Counted from the stretch's first letter, positions 1-11,425 are shown. The stretch is DNA of 64,000 nt from Cardiocondyla obscurior (GCF_019399895.1 NC_091864.1:11324001-11388000); one strand, 5' to 3'. Notes: generated from the sequence alone by a model not told the origin. Program-made: numbers and translations.

Positions 1-355
1 GTGGTTCTCTGAACGTGATTAGATTTAACAATCCTAAAGATCCCGTACACATTACAGTATTTCTTTGTTCGTAAATAATTTACAAGAAAGATATGTATGC
101 TGAATAAAGTTTTATATAAAAATCTCAATAAAAGTAACTTTATTGAATTTATTTCAGTACTTGGCTAACTAAATTAATTTGATATTTAATTTTAAGTTAT
201 AAATTCTTATTTAACACATTTTTATATATTCGACGTATACTTTTTTTTCTTTTAACTTTAACAATATTATTCTCTATATAAAAAAGTGTGTGAGACGCCT
301 GAATTAGTTGTAAAACATTACGCGCGCTGCACGCGCGCATGGTTTCTTCTATAAG

Positions 356-362
356 TATAAAA
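356..362 (+). promoter_or_regulatory. TATA-like box of the first small secretory gene
   Basis: A TATAAAA heptamer lies about 240 bases before the first start codon of the cluster, just downstream of a GC-rich patch of alternating CGCG and GCGC in otherwise AT-rich DNA. TATA-like strings are common by chance in such DNA, so this is only a plausible core promoter. Confidence 0.35.
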
Positions 363-604
363 ACATAAATAATATGTATTACGATAACAAAAATGGTTTT
401 TAACTTTTTTTGAATTGTGTGATAATACTTTGTACGTAATTTTCAAGGCACGATAAGATATCGCGTTCCTTTAAAAGGAAGTTTTTAAACAAAAACCGCC
501 ACAAAATATTCCGTTTAAAGTACTCCACTCGCAAGTCGATCTCGCTTAAAGTAAAAGAAGTTTGTTTCTTAAAAACTTGTTGATTTAAAAGAAATTGTGT
601 TACT

Positions 605-1199
605 ATGGCAATTAAAGTGTATGTATTTCTATTGATAGCCTTTATCGGTTATCAAAGTACTTTGGGACGAAAAGTACGTACACTTATATATATTCTTGCT
701 TATCAATCTGTCATAAAAATTATTTTATACATAAATTTAAAAGCAGTATTAGAAAAATTACAGTAACTTAGAAATATATAATTATTAATTAAATTAGTAA
801 TTAATATTTCTTTCTACTAAAATTTATTTTTAAATTTTAAGGAAAATACGGATGCATGTATAGCAGATGAATGTTCATGTTGTAAATCACAAGATTCAGA
901 AGAGTCAAACTCGTCGTCGGAAAAACCACCAAGTGACTCAAACTCGAATGCATCTGACCCACCGGTAGATGAATCGGTAAGAATTAAACATAAAAATAAA
1001 ATGCGTAACACGGATTATACTTATTATTAAAAAAATTTTAAGAATTATTTTTGTAGATTTATTTGAAATTTATATATTTTATTTATATTTACAGGGGGGA
1101 ACTGGATTCGTAAACTTTATTTTAAGCATTCCTGTATTTGGCATGTTGTTCGCTCCAATATATCAAGGATTTGAAAGCCTATTAGGTATTTTTTTTTGA
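605..1199 (+). CDS. Small secreted acidic/Ser-rich protein (cluster gene A), three exons
   Basis: Exons 605-673, 842-976 and 1095-1199 join in phase 0 at GT-AG introns and give 102 residues. Residues 1-21 form a clear signal peptide (basic start, then VYVFLLIAFIG). The mature chain opens with four close cysteines (CIADECSCC), continues as a Ser/Asn/Asp/Pro-rich linker, and ends in a hydrophobic stretch (about 30 residues, FVNFILSIPVFGMLF and onward) with the stop inside a T-run. No domain is recognised. The layout, signal exon then acidic linker then hydrophobic tail with phase-0 introns, is shared with the three genes that follow, which suggests common origin even though sequence similarity is slight. 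The function is unknown. The splice model is well supported by consensus sites and an open frame. Confidence 0.7.
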
Positions 1200-1247
1200 T
1201 ATATAATAATATATAAACGAAATTCTATGTAGATTTTTAAATACTAG

Positions 1248-1253
1248 AATAAA
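1248..1253 (+). terminator. AATAAA poly(A) signal for gene A
   Basis: AATAAA lies about 50 bases after the stop codon of gene A, at the distance expected for cleavage and polyadenylation. Confidence 0.55.
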
Positions 1254-2455
1254 CCATACGCACGCTTCGCGTTATTTTTTGAAAAGTCCCAATTTATGTG
1301 CATCATTATAATTGAGTAATCTATAGTTGACGACGTGTTATTGCTTTAAAACACCCGATTACAAACTACGAAAAAAAAATCATGCGACTTACCAATCTGC
1401 ATGAGCTTCTGCTGAGTTGTTGAGTTCTGCCGGTGACTGTAACATAAAAGAAAAATATTAATATAGACATGCCAGTTAGTTAATAAGAGTACCATAAAAA
1501 AAGTAAAAGTTTCTTTTTAATAAATATTATATTTAAAAAATTAATGCTTATCTAAAAGTTGCTCCGCCGATGCATAATGCCTATCCGAAAACCGCTCCTC
1601 CTTTCAGATGGGACGTATCGAGTTATCTTGTATGTATTGTTTTTTCTAAACGCAGTAAATTCTAAATTAACGTTAAATTGTTTGTATTTTGCAATTTAAA
1701 TGAATAAATAATATATTAAGTATTTAAATCTACAATTAATTGTTTTTATATATTTTATAAAGTGTTTTAGTGGATCAGAAATGTATAATAAAGCAAATAA
1801 ATTTACAATTTTAAGAAAGCGAATTACATAGAATATTATAAGTTTCGTCGTAAAACAATGAGTTTTGCAACTAATTACGCTGCGATGTCCTTCACGTCAG
1901 AGTAATTTTTAAACAGTTCTAAAGTATTATTCATATCGATAATAGTTGCGTTTAGCAAAACGCACATTTCGCAACTGATGATATTTTTGTCCTTAAAAAA
2001 AAGGACAAGAGTTCCTCTCGATGTTTTAACAGTAATTGATTTCTATACTAATAACATGTGTGTGTTAAAAATTTTTTTTTTAATTAATATAGTTGTAACA
2101 TAATAAGTTTTTGACTTTAATTTTATTTTTATGTCCAACTAGTTTACACTCATGATTTTCGATATGGAGAAACTTACAGAAAGTGAAAGTGATGCAGTGT
2201 CGTAAACGGCTAAGTAAGATCGTCACCGTCGAAAGCGAAATCAGTTAGTCAACTTAGTCACTGGTCGACTGTGGTCAGCTTCTGTGGATTTATCGTGTTA
2301 TCAGCAGTTCATTAATTAAAAAATCCATTTTTTAATTATTTTAATTATTATTTTTATAAGACTATTCTTATGTTTAATAAAATTTTTATTTAAGTTTATT
2401 TTAATACTTGGATAACAGTTTTATAAATTTTCTCAACTTGCATCAAAGAAGAACA
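1254..2455. other. Intergenic spacer between cluster genes A and B
   Basis: AT-rich spacer with no supported gene. A possible 44-nt minus-strand micro-exon lies at 1393-1436 (see findings). The T-rich DNA just before 2456 would be the 5' leader of gene B, but I see no clear TATA box. Confidence 0.5.
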
Positions 2456-3715
2456 ATGTTACGAGTTTTAATAATTATGTCATTTATTTGTTCGCTGAAT
2501 TTACTGAGTGCTCGTCCTACAGAGGAACCGACAAAATTCACTCTTAGCAGCGTACAAAACAATGCGAACAACGTCACTTCTTCGAAACTAGAAGATACAC
2601 AGGTAAAATCTTACGTTTATAATATTTGTTTGTAAAAATTAATAAAATCTTTGAGAAACGCGCAAGTCGAGAAAGTGATTTTTATATTAGCGTGCCATCA
2701 CATTTTAACGATTGAAAACCAGTAACAAAATTATCTGAAAATCAATATAAAAAATTGTTTAGTTATAACAAAAATTCCTAATTGGATCTTCGTAATTCGC
2801 TAATAATCGGCAAGCGAAGTCAAAATTGCTATTTCGTAGGAATTATTAGAACGTGTCAGAGACGCTATTAGAATTGGCACAGGAAGATTTGTCAATTTGA
2901 TAATATTAGCTAGAAACAACATTGCCAATCGAGCAGAGGTAATTACTTTATCTCATTTACAAAACAATTTAAAACTGTCGACTAAATTTTAGAAAAGTAT
3001 TATTACAATTACCAGCAATTTGACATTAACAAAAAATATGGATATTAAATTAATAAAAAAAGAAATTTATTTTTAAAAATTTAGTTGTACTGTACATTGC
3101 AGTTAATATGTCAATGTTTTCTTGTTTAAATAATTACAGTAACACATTTTCTTTTTCTTTTTTTTCTTTTTTTTGCAGCAAATAAACAACGAATTCCGAA
3201 ATAATTTAGACCCATTAATTAAATCTGAAAAATCTCAAAGTCGACGATCCATATTATCTATACCAGCTTCACAAAGTACAACGCCAATAGTTTTATTCGC
3301 TCCGATGTCGCGAGAAACAGTTCGTTTAGAAAACGAAACCGCACAAGCTATTTTAGAAAAACGAAAGCCTGACAATATTTTAAGCAGATTCTTGACTCCA
3401 AAACCACTCGTTGATCGAATTAGAGAGGAGGAAAAATATGGTAATACTGGAAAATATCCCAGCTTTAGCAGAGCTGTCGTTAATGGTTACGAAAATCTCA
3501 GCAATTTTTTGAACTTTTTAGTAAATGTAAGTAATATAATATAAAAGGAAATATTTTAGAAACTAAAGAGTTATATATTCCTAAATAAATCTAAATGTAA
3601 TAATTTACGAAAATTTTTGCCGTTTTAGCTGCCTGTTGGTATTGTCAAACAAACTTCTCGAGGAGTAACGCAAACATTGGACGAAGTAGGAGCACGGCTT
3701 ATTGGACTTCAATAA
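2456..3715 (+). CDS. Small secreted protein (cluster gene B), four exons
   Basis: Exons 2456-2602, 2840-2938, 3179-3526 and 3629-3715, all phase 0, encode 226 residues. The ATG at 2456 places a good signal peptide (LRVLIIMSFICSLNLLSA) at the N-terminus; the frame stays open upstream but offers no better ATG. The mature protein has no cysteine. It holds Asn/Ser-rich segments, a charged amphipathic region (ELLERVRDAIRIGTGRFVNL), a dibasic SRRS site, and a C-terminal part ending VGARLIGLQ. It is the largest member of the cluster and the only one with a long central exon (116 codons). No known family is recognised. The last intron acceptor follows a short pyrimidine run (CGTTTTAG). Expected to be secreted; role unknown. 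Confidence 0.75.
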
Positions 3716-3767
3716 TTAATAGAAAAAAATACAAATAATGCAATTAAAATCAAACGTATATAAATTT

Positions 3768-3773
3768 AATAAA
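3768..3773 (+). terminator. AATAAA poly(A) signal for gene B
   Basis: AATAAA 53 bases after the gene B stop, followed by a GT/T-rich stretch typical of a downstream element. Confidence 0.6.
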
Positions 3774-3984
3774 AGTGTTTTATATTTTGTGGTAAAAAAA
3801 AAAACATTTTATTTTCAAAACCATAATCGTAAAATTATGCAATTTCTTAAAGTCATATGCGGAAATGTTATACACATGCGGAAACGTTAATTAAATAAAA
3901 TGAGTTGTATTGAGCAATTAGAAATAATTTTATATTGCAATTTTGACGTCATTCTCGACCAGCGATAAACGAATGGCATTTCTT

Positions 3985-3990
3985 TATAAA
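3985..3990 (+). promoter_or_regulatory. TATA box of gene C
   Basis: TATAAA about 155 bases before the start codon of gene C. With a TSS about 30 bases downstream, the 5' leader would be roughly 125 nt, similar to what is inferred for gene D. Confidence 0.45.
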
Positions 3991-4140
3991 GAGGTTTTCA
4001 ACAAAAGAAACACATAACGATATATCTCTTTAGAAGAACTGTGCACGCGCAAATTTTACTAAAAGTGAAGAAATATCATTCTGCGGTTGTTTAGTATTTT
4101 TAAATACGGAATACAAATTTTTTGTAACACAACTGTAACC

Positions 4141-4928
4141 ATGCGACTATCATATCTATTTTTAGTGTGGGGCCTCCTCGTGAGCGTTTTTGGAAAAACA
4201 ATAGTATGTATATGCATTAAATTTAATATTTTTATCATAATAAATAAGTATTAATATTAGATTAAAATTATAAATTTAATTCTGTACATGAAATGTATAA
4301 GACATTCTTTAATTTAATTTATTTCGTTGTTTTTAATCAGATGAGTGATCCAAATTCTAATGAACTGTTAAATGAATTGAATCTAATTGAAAAATCATCA
4401 AATGAAGAACCTAAAACAAGCAGCCGTTCGGTGAGAAATAAATAAAAATTAATTACACTTATTATTAAAATGTAAAAAAAATTTTATGTACAAAAGAAGT
4501 TGTCAGTTTAATTGGCAATTGATAAATTTTTTTAACTTGGCTTTATCTTTTTATAAATTAGGCTAGATGTAATGGTAACTCTGGTCTAGGTTCTATAGGA
4601 GGCTTGAGCGGTGCATTAAGCAGTTTAACAGGTAGTGGACTTCATAGTGTAACAAGTTCTGGCAGTATGGTAAGAATTAAATATCAAAATAATTTGTAAA
4701 ACAAACTATACCATAATTAAAAGAAAAATACGTCAATTTTTTAATAAAAATTCTTTTTACTCGCAGATTTCTAACTTAATTAGAACTATGTCGCAATTAG
4801 GGATGAACGTTTATAGAGTTTTTATGTTTTTTAACCCTATGAATATAATATATCGTATGATACGTTCTGGCCTAAATTTGTTTTTAAAAGGTGTCCCAGG
4901 AATGGGTTCAATAAGCATTGGTATATAA
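4141..4928 (+). CDS. Small secreted Gly/Ser-rich protein (cluster gene C), four exons
   Basis: Exons 4141-4203, 4341-4430, 4562-4669 and 4767-4928 join in phase 0 and encode 140 residues. Residues 1-18 form a signal peptide (LSYLFLVWGLLVSVFG). An acidic Asn/Glu/Ser linker follows, then a Gly/Ser-rich stretch (SGLGSIGGLSGALSSLTGSG) holding the only mature cysteine (ARCNGN), then an amphipathic, Met/Phe-rich tail (NVYRVFMFFNPMNIIYRMI) ending GSISIGI. The exon plan matches its neighbours. The Gly/Ser block and amphipathic tail could suit membrane interaction or a cuticle or gland product, but that is speculation. No family is recognised. Confidence 0.75.
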
Positions 4929-4967
4929 ATGTTAGAAGAAACATAAAAAAAAAATATGTAAGTTACA

Positions 4968-4973
4968 AATAAA
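4968..4973 (+). terminator. AATAAA poly(A) signal for gene C
   Basis: AATAAA 40 bases after the gene C stop codon. Several more AT-rich variants follow. Confidence 0.5.
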
Positions 4974-5775
4974 TTTTTTAACACTAAATATTAAATAGTT
5001 TATTAAATACATTTTAGTAATAATGCTTTAAGTAATATATGTTTTAAATTTAAATTTATGTACACTTGCAAACACTTTAATTATTTTGCAGGAAAGATAT
5101 CTTCTATCTAATGTTATAAAACTGTCATTCGATACTTAAAAAGTGCACTATATAAATTAAATGTACTGTAAACATATTAAATTTTAAAATTACAAACTTT
5201 TTTTTAATGTAACAAATGTATATTATAAATATGTATATTAATAAAATCAATTGGCAATTATAACAAATAAGTAAGCGTTAAACATTTCTGGATTTTGTAG
5301 TAAAATTACTTCACTAATCTGTCTACAAAATTGTTTAAACATAATTAAAATAAGAAAAAAAAATGTTTTATCTTAGAAATTTGCAAAATGTTATCATAGT
5401 TAAAACAGTATGCAGATTATTAGGCTTGATGACGTTAAACCATTACCAATGTTATCATTGACTCATCGATACGTTAAAATTTAACCGCGTACCGAGGTCA
5501 TACACGAAATTGCGCATGTTTTAAGTTACTTGGAAGTATGCTGACGATATGTAAATTACAAATGTAAGAATAATAAGTTGTTATCCACTGTCAGGTAGAT
5601 AGAAAAAAGAACCAACACTCGCCTATAAAAGAAATGCGGTGCAATACATGTCGTATTCCAGAAGTTCGCTGCTACTTCGATAACTTTTGAGTATCCCTGC
5701 GATGTCATAAGTGTTTTAAAATCTAAAGAGTTTAAAAAATAAAAAACCAGAGTCGTTGATCAATAGAGATTCTAA
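4974..5775. other. Intergenic spacer between genes C and D
   Basis: AT-rich DNA with no open frame or exon that I can support. Its last 150 bases hold the promoter and leader of gene D. Confidence 0.6.
5624..5630 (+). promoter_or_regulatory. TATA box of gene D
   Basis: A strong TATAAAA set in GC-containing flanks, about 150 bases before the gene D start codon. It is the best core promoter match in the cluster and suggests strong, tissue-focused transcription, as is usual for TATA-driven secretory genes. Confidence 0.6.
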
Positions 5776-6539
5776 ATGCGTGTACATCTGATATTAGTTT
5801 TGTTTTTTGTGAGCACTGCCTTAGCACGTGGTGTTCGAAATAAAAGAGAAGATGTGGTATGTATTATACATATATATATTTTTTTTAATTATGTAAATTA
5901 TACGTCTAATTATAACTGCTGATAAAACCTTATATTAAAAATATGGAAGTAATTTTTTTTTTGTAGATTAACAAACAACTAGAGTTGTAATCTTATCACC
6001 AATTAATTTTGTCAGAATAATCACTCAATTAATTTTTTTTTTAGATCATTAAATTTGTTTTTTAAAGTTAAATTAATATTTTTTTATTCTTAATTTTATA
6101 TTTAAAGATACACCGAATGGAAAGTTCTACTTACTGTTTATGCATTCTTGTTTTATCTATTATTTCTAATCTTTTATAGACCACAGCACTACCTTCAACT
6201 AATTCTGCAAGTGAAATCAGCGATGGATATACATCACCGAATGATACAAAAAATAAATGCGACACATATGGTATTTTCGAACCACCGATATTCCGGATGA
6301 TACTTCAGCTTATTAAACTGATTGTTTTTAAAATGTTGAATTTACCGGATAACATGAAGTTACCTTCTATATTGCAACCGGTAAGCGTAGCTTTCCTAAC
6401 ATTTATTTATACTTATCTCCACTTTATTAAACTATATAATAATAATAAAAATAATTTTTAGAACAATGAGTTAGCTGCTGAAATATATCAACACTACCTA
6501 AAGTCGATTGTACCAAAGATATTTTCCATACTTCAGTAA
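5776..6539 (+). CDS. Small secreted protein (cluster gene D), three exons
   Basis: Exons 5776-5856, 6180-6380 and 6462-6539, phase 0, encode 119 residues. The signal peptide is HLILVLFFVSTALA. After it comes a dibasic NKRED site that could be a propeptide cleavage point, a Thr/Ser/Asn linker with one cysteine (NKCDTYG), and amphipathic helical segments rich in Ile, Leu, Met and Lys (RMILQLIKLIVFKMLNL). The last codons, CTTCAGTAAGT, are both a stop (CAG TAA) and a perfect splice donor (CA/GTAAGT). The gene may therefore end here or, in another isoform, splice on. The only candidate exon downstream (7488 region) does not keep the frame. No family is recognised. Confidence 0.7.
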
Positions 6540-6814
6540 GTAATATATAAATATATTAAAAAAATTTTTTTTTTCTAGAGCTATATATTTAATATTATTT
6601 ATTTATTTATAATTAATTATATATTATATTTAATATTATTTATTTATAATTTATTAGTTTGTTCAATACACATATTTATTACATCACTGTCGTCTTACTA
6701 TTTCAATTCTGCATTGTACAGACTCCAATATATCTTTAACTTATGGTCAATAGATAGCATCGTCAGATAACATATAAGAAAAACGATTCTTATTATAATT
6801 CACTAAATTTACGT

Positions 6815-6870
6815 ATACACATATACATATATACATATATGTGTGTACATATATATATATATATATATGT
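6815..6870. repeat. (TA)n / TATG microsatellite
   Basis: Alternating TA, CATATA and TATG units with a pure (AT) core near 6850-6868. Confidence 0.8.
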
Positions 6871-7025
6871 TATAAAATACAAAAGTCTTAACAAATTATT
6901 CATGCTAATGATAAAGATAGTTTAAACTACCGTCTCTATTGAGTACTCAAGACTAAATCACATAATCATGCACGCTATCTCTACCTAACTGCTCCCCATA
7001 ATTAACACTGAGAATCGATATGACG

Positions 7026-7268
7026 TATCTGAGAGACAGATATGGCATTTGTCGCGGCAACGGCGGTTAGCACATGACACTCATGATATGCGTCGATCCT
7101 AACACGAAACCCATAGTTAATACACCGCAAAGCGCCGGCCGCTAAAACCATCGAGAACTGAGGGAGAGAACTCTCCCTTAATTCTTGGTGGTCCTCAGCG
7201 GCCGGTGCTTCGCGGTGTATTAAATATGGGTTTTGCTGTGGCAAATATCATATCTGCCTTTCAATGTA
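7026..7268. mobile_element. Non-autonomous fold-back element (MITE-like), copy 1, TA-flanked
   Basis: A GC-rich island in AT-rich DNA whose two halves are inverted copies. The arms near 7108-7144 and 7195-7233 match at most positions (AAACCCATA, AATACACCGC, CCGGCCGCT), and the outer ends also pair (TATCTGAGAGACAG at left; the right end on the opposite strand reads TACATTGAAAGGCAG). Both ends abut TA, as expected of a TA target duplication of the Tc1/mariner type. No transposase is encoded; the open frame across it is chance. A related copy lies at 29970-30271 and shares blocks such as CGGCAACGGYGGTTAGC and CTTGGYGGYC. Confidence 0.6.
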
Positions 7269-7487
7269 CAATTACCGTAAAACGGAGATTTTACAATTAT
7301 CATAAGACACTAATTGAATACTTTCTAAATAAATGAATATCGAGTATATAACAATTAAAATTATATCCATTATCGTAAAAGTAGAATAAATTTCTTTCGT
7401 TAAAAGGTTTTAGTTTAACGATAAATTGTAATCTTAAATTTTTTTTTTACTATTTTATATTTTATTTTTATATTTAAATCTATTTTT

Positions 7488-7694
7488 ATGTTGCCAGATC
7501 TTATTTCTACCATCTATAATTTTTCACTATCTACAAACATTAAAATAATCGATGAGCCATACAAGTCTGATGCTCTTTCTTTCTTTAAGAAAGACAAAGA
7601 TACAAATAAATATCGGCTGACAAGATTGGACTATTTAAAAGTCGTGATAATCACTGGAAATTACAAGAAGAAGCATTATCAAGATTCAGACTAA
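7488..7694 (+). CDS. Orphan 68-codon ORF or unassigned exon
   Basis: An open frame of 68 codons (ATG to TAA) whose protein is charged and helical-looking (SFFKKDKDTNKYRL) with no signal peptide. A possible splice acceptor (ATGTTGCCAG) overlaps its first codons. It could be a terminal exon of a gene whose other exons I cannot place. It does not splice in frame to gene D: the end of gene D is phase 2, while this frame would need phase 1. It may also be a decayed member of the upstream cluster, or chance. Confidence 0.25.
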   Translation: MLPDLISTIYNFSLSTNIKIIDEPYKSDALSFFKKDKDTNKYRLTRLDYLKVVIITGNYKKKHYQDSD

Positions 7695-7842
7695 GAGAAG
7701 GAAGTCCATCAATTAAATACTTATCTTATTTTTTGGTACACAGCGGACACTTTTTGGTCAACTACTTTTACTTAAATTCTCATTTGTAAATGTGTTTATA
7801 GAGTAATATTCAACAATTACGAATGACGTAATTTTTACGTTT

Positions 7843-7848
7843 TTTATT
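7843..7848 (-). terminator. Possible poly(A) signal of the tetraspanin gene
   Basis: AATAAA on the minus strand about 230 bases past the tetraspanin stop codon. A later TTATTTATAA string could serve equally. Confidence 0.35.
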
Positions 7849-8075
7849 CCCCACTAATTTTTTAAAATAATTTTTTATCTCGTTCGTTGTGGTTATTTAT
7901 AAACTCAGCGCGATTAAAGTCGGTGAGATTCTCGATGAGAGTCGTTAAAAGAAAGGAAAAAAAAAAATTTATAGAATCGATTATCTCGAAATTCGTTCTG
8001 CTGCGTGCAACAAAAACCCGCGGGGAAGGTACATCGATCTTAGACAGTAGTTTCGTCTAAGATCGATCTGAAATT

Positions 8076-11000
8076 CTAGGTGTTGGTAGTGTCGTAGCTC
8101 TTGTACGTGTGAGACGATCTCTTGTGCCTAACTGTGCAAAAAAGAATCATGCTGGCCACCTGGCCAAATAGCTGGAGGAAGGCCACGACGAGACCCACCG
8201 TACCCACAATATGAAGTCTGGTCACTAGCCACATTTGGATAGCGGTCGAGCACCCTTCTTTGTACCAAAGCTCCTTATTGCGCCCCTCCGAATCTAAGCG
8301 ACCGCAATATCGTTCTCGTTGCACGCAACAGGAATCCGGCACCCGATCTTCTTCGGGCCATGCTTCGATTTGGAACCAATCCGTATAGTCGCGTACACCA
8401 CAGCAATGAAACTAAAAGCGTAAGTTTAACCAGTTACCTTTAACATGCGCTCGGTTTGAACATTTCATGCAATGGCTGATATTCTATTTTGTAATGAAAG
8501 TAAATTAATAAACCAGAAATCTGTAACATATTTTCGTGCGACGTGAATTGCAAGAGTTTTCATTACACAAACCTCCGTATGGATATGATCCCACATAGCA
8601 GAGAGCGTCCCTGGCTCCCTCGTGACATTATAATGCTTCTCAATTCCGTATAATAGTTCCTCTTTCAGACTCCTCGCGAGATGTTCCCTGAACACAAACG
8701 CCAGAGTGCCCAACATGAACTCGGCGAGAAACATGAGTATTACCAGGCTGAAATACTGAAAATTACAAAAGTTGTAAACTTCTCTTCTCGTTATTAAACA
8801 AAACAAAAAAAGGAAGAAAAAGATTTAAAAAAAAAAGTGACGTGATCGGCATGCAAATCGCTCTGCAGCACAAAGATATTTAAAGAGCGATAAGAATTCA
8901 AATCACGATCTACTGCCGACGAAGATACTCAAGATAGTCAAGTCAGTCGCTGCGGTCCGTATAAAACGTATGCGTGTTGTAAAAAAAAAAAAAAAAAACC
9001 TATGATATAGTGTACTACGCGCTTTTTGCAAGACACGTGTTTTACAATGGGTCACGTTGTACCAACCGTGATCAGCATGCATCTTGACTGGAACCACGCG
9101 CCGCAGCATCCGAAGAAGGCGATGACGAATGTGACGCATCCCGCGGCAAGTAACAACGAGTCCGCTGACACGAAGCTGTACTGTGGTACCAAGGTCGCAT
9201 ATCCGGAGTAAGCCAATCGCAGCCAAAGGCCCGCACCCAAAATTCCACAAGCGCATAACTGTAAACCAAAATTACGCGCCGTGCATCATAAACTTTCGAC
9301 GGGTGTATTTAAAATTGGGTTCCATTACAGCTGAAATAGATGAACCGATGAAAAGGAGAGACAACGATGCCGTAGCTCAAAACGAGCCGAAATAATACAA
9401 AAAATCCTTTTCGATTAGCATTATTAATAATAAAATTAAATTGAATTAATGATGACGCTGCTAGGAACTGCTTAAGTTAATGTCACTTGATAACGTTAAT
9501 CCGCGGGACACGTACTCGGAGATCTGAGAAATTATAATTAAAAGGCATCGAGAGATGCTTATCACACGCCACTCGTGGCACGCGAATTTACTGGGTCAAT
9601 GCTACCTCATTTGACTGGTCCCGACAATGCTCGCTCAGCACAAAGGTACCTCGACTCACCGCGGCGTTTAAGCAAAATCGGAAAGTGGAAAGTGGGCCGT
9701 GAATTAGAAAGTAAAGCGACCGTGGTTTTTTTTTTTTTTTTTGAATTGTCATTACGGAAGGATGATCGATGGCTGCCAGTCATCGTAAAACTTCCTCAAC
9801 TCGCGGTCAATGCACCGACAAACGTGTGACAAGTCAACGGGCAAACTTACGGAATTTTTTTTATTATTCACGATAAGATTTAAATAAAACAATAGAGAAA
9901 CTGGCGTGACGCTATTTCGCCGGGCAGCAAAGTGTATCGGATGTCATTGCGGTCGTATACATTTAACGGTTCACCTGCTAACTTATTCGCAAATAGAGAG
10001 ACCTTTCGCGCCTGCACTCGTATAAGAGAGTAACAAACTTTCTAAACCGACTGGTTACCTGTTGTCAGTGACAGGAAGTCAATCAAGCGGCCAGATAAAT
10101 GTTGACCTTACGGTTAAACTCAATCGAATCCTCTATATCGCGATAGCGACGGACTCTCGTTATCGAGTCCTAACCGTAAATGAAAGGACGAACGCGTTCA
10201 CGCGCCGCGTGCAACGTCCGCGGAAGAGCCGCAACGGTAATTCATAAATTGCAACTTACGCGACGTAGTGTGATTGGGAAATTAATGCACTGTTACGCGA
10301 CCCCGATAGCTAATTGTACAAAAGAGCGCGTCCGTACTTTCTAATTACCGTCAATAGTGCGTGCACGCAAATGGGACGTACTCTTTTTGCAACGGTATTA
10401 TATAATTCGCGTCAAGTGTCGTTGACCGCGAAATATCTATACATCGTCGTTGAAATTAATTTATTTAATCATTATTAACGTTCGAATTTAGATAATTTAA
10501 AAATAAGTATATTATTAATCTTACGTCAACTTGTCTCCTTAACTTCTTCGAGTTTTTTTAATGACATTTAAACGGTCTCGCCCAGGCTGGCGTTCGCGGA
10601 TGAAACAAACCGCAATTAGTGTCGAAGTTATAATAAAGCGTGAAAACAGGTGACACACGTTTCAACGGCAATAAAACACCCGGCGACACGTGTGTACCAG
10701 TTTTGCAGCGCACTGAGCAGCCGGTATCGCGCTTTATCGTCGGCTTGGGTACCGTAAGTTCATAGCTCATAGAGCCGCGGTTCAACGCCCTATTTAAGGC
10801 TTTCATCGCGATACAGACGCCGCGGACGGACAATTTCAAGTGGAATAATAAAGCCGGGGGCACAGTGAATGCGGCGGAATGTGGTGCGAATTACAAAAGC
10901 GCGTTGTCCAGTTTAATCGCCGGCGTAGGCCGTTATTAACGCCAGCTATTGTCTCATTTCTGTCATTTTTGACCAATTGATGGTCCCGCACTTGCACGCG

Positions 11001-11425
11001 CGTGTTTACGAATCACGCGCCGCGACTAAACGTTTCATTCAAGTTGAAACGTTCTCACACACGTCTTTTCAGCACGAACGAAACGTTTAAATATAGCTTA
11101 AGTGCTGCTCTCGAATAATTCGCAAATAAACCGATCGCAAAATGTTATATAAATGTGTGACAAATAAAATTTTTTACTATACACTCAAATCGTTTGTATT
11201 ATTAAAAAAAAAAAAAAATGGGCAATATAAAAAAATTTTATGTTAATTAACATCTGCTTGATTTATTAAATAAACTTTGTTCGACAAAAGTAAAGCAGAA
11301 ATCAAAATATCAGAATAATTAATAAAAAAGAAGACACTTGTACATACCCAGATTAAAACGTTGAGGGAGCAGAAAACGTGCCTGATGCACGTGTATCCTG
11401 TGCGGCCCATGATCTGATCCTTCAT
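8076..11425 (-). CDS. Tetraspanin, six-cysteine type
   Basis: Exons on the minus strand (11425-11348, 9258-9067, 8755-8573, 8411-8076) are all phase 0 and give 262 residues. The sequence shows four membrane segments: the first is split by intron 1 (CSLNVLIW / LCACGILGAGLWL), the second is SLLLAAGCVTFVIAFFGCCGAW, the third YFSLVILMFLAEFMLGTLAF, and the fourth near TVGLVVAFLQLFGQVASMIL. The large extracellular loop carries the family hallmarks HCCGV, PDSCC, YCGR and EGC, six cysteines in all, plus one N-glycosylation sequon (NVT). The short C-tail ends KSYDTTNT. Tetraspanins organise membrane microdomains and carry partner receptors. The sequence resembles the insect Tsp5D/TSPAN4/9-like set more than the eight-cysteine TspanC8 group, but the exact orthologue is uncertain. 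A second in-frame ATG (11410, MGRTGY) may be the true start. A splice acceptor at about 11461 suggests a 5' UTR exon farther upstream. Confidence 0.85.

Noticed and set aside
7002..7244. 80-codon minus-strand open frame in the 7-kb region
   Set aside because: It lies wholly in the fold-back element and is explained by its GC-rich inverted arms.
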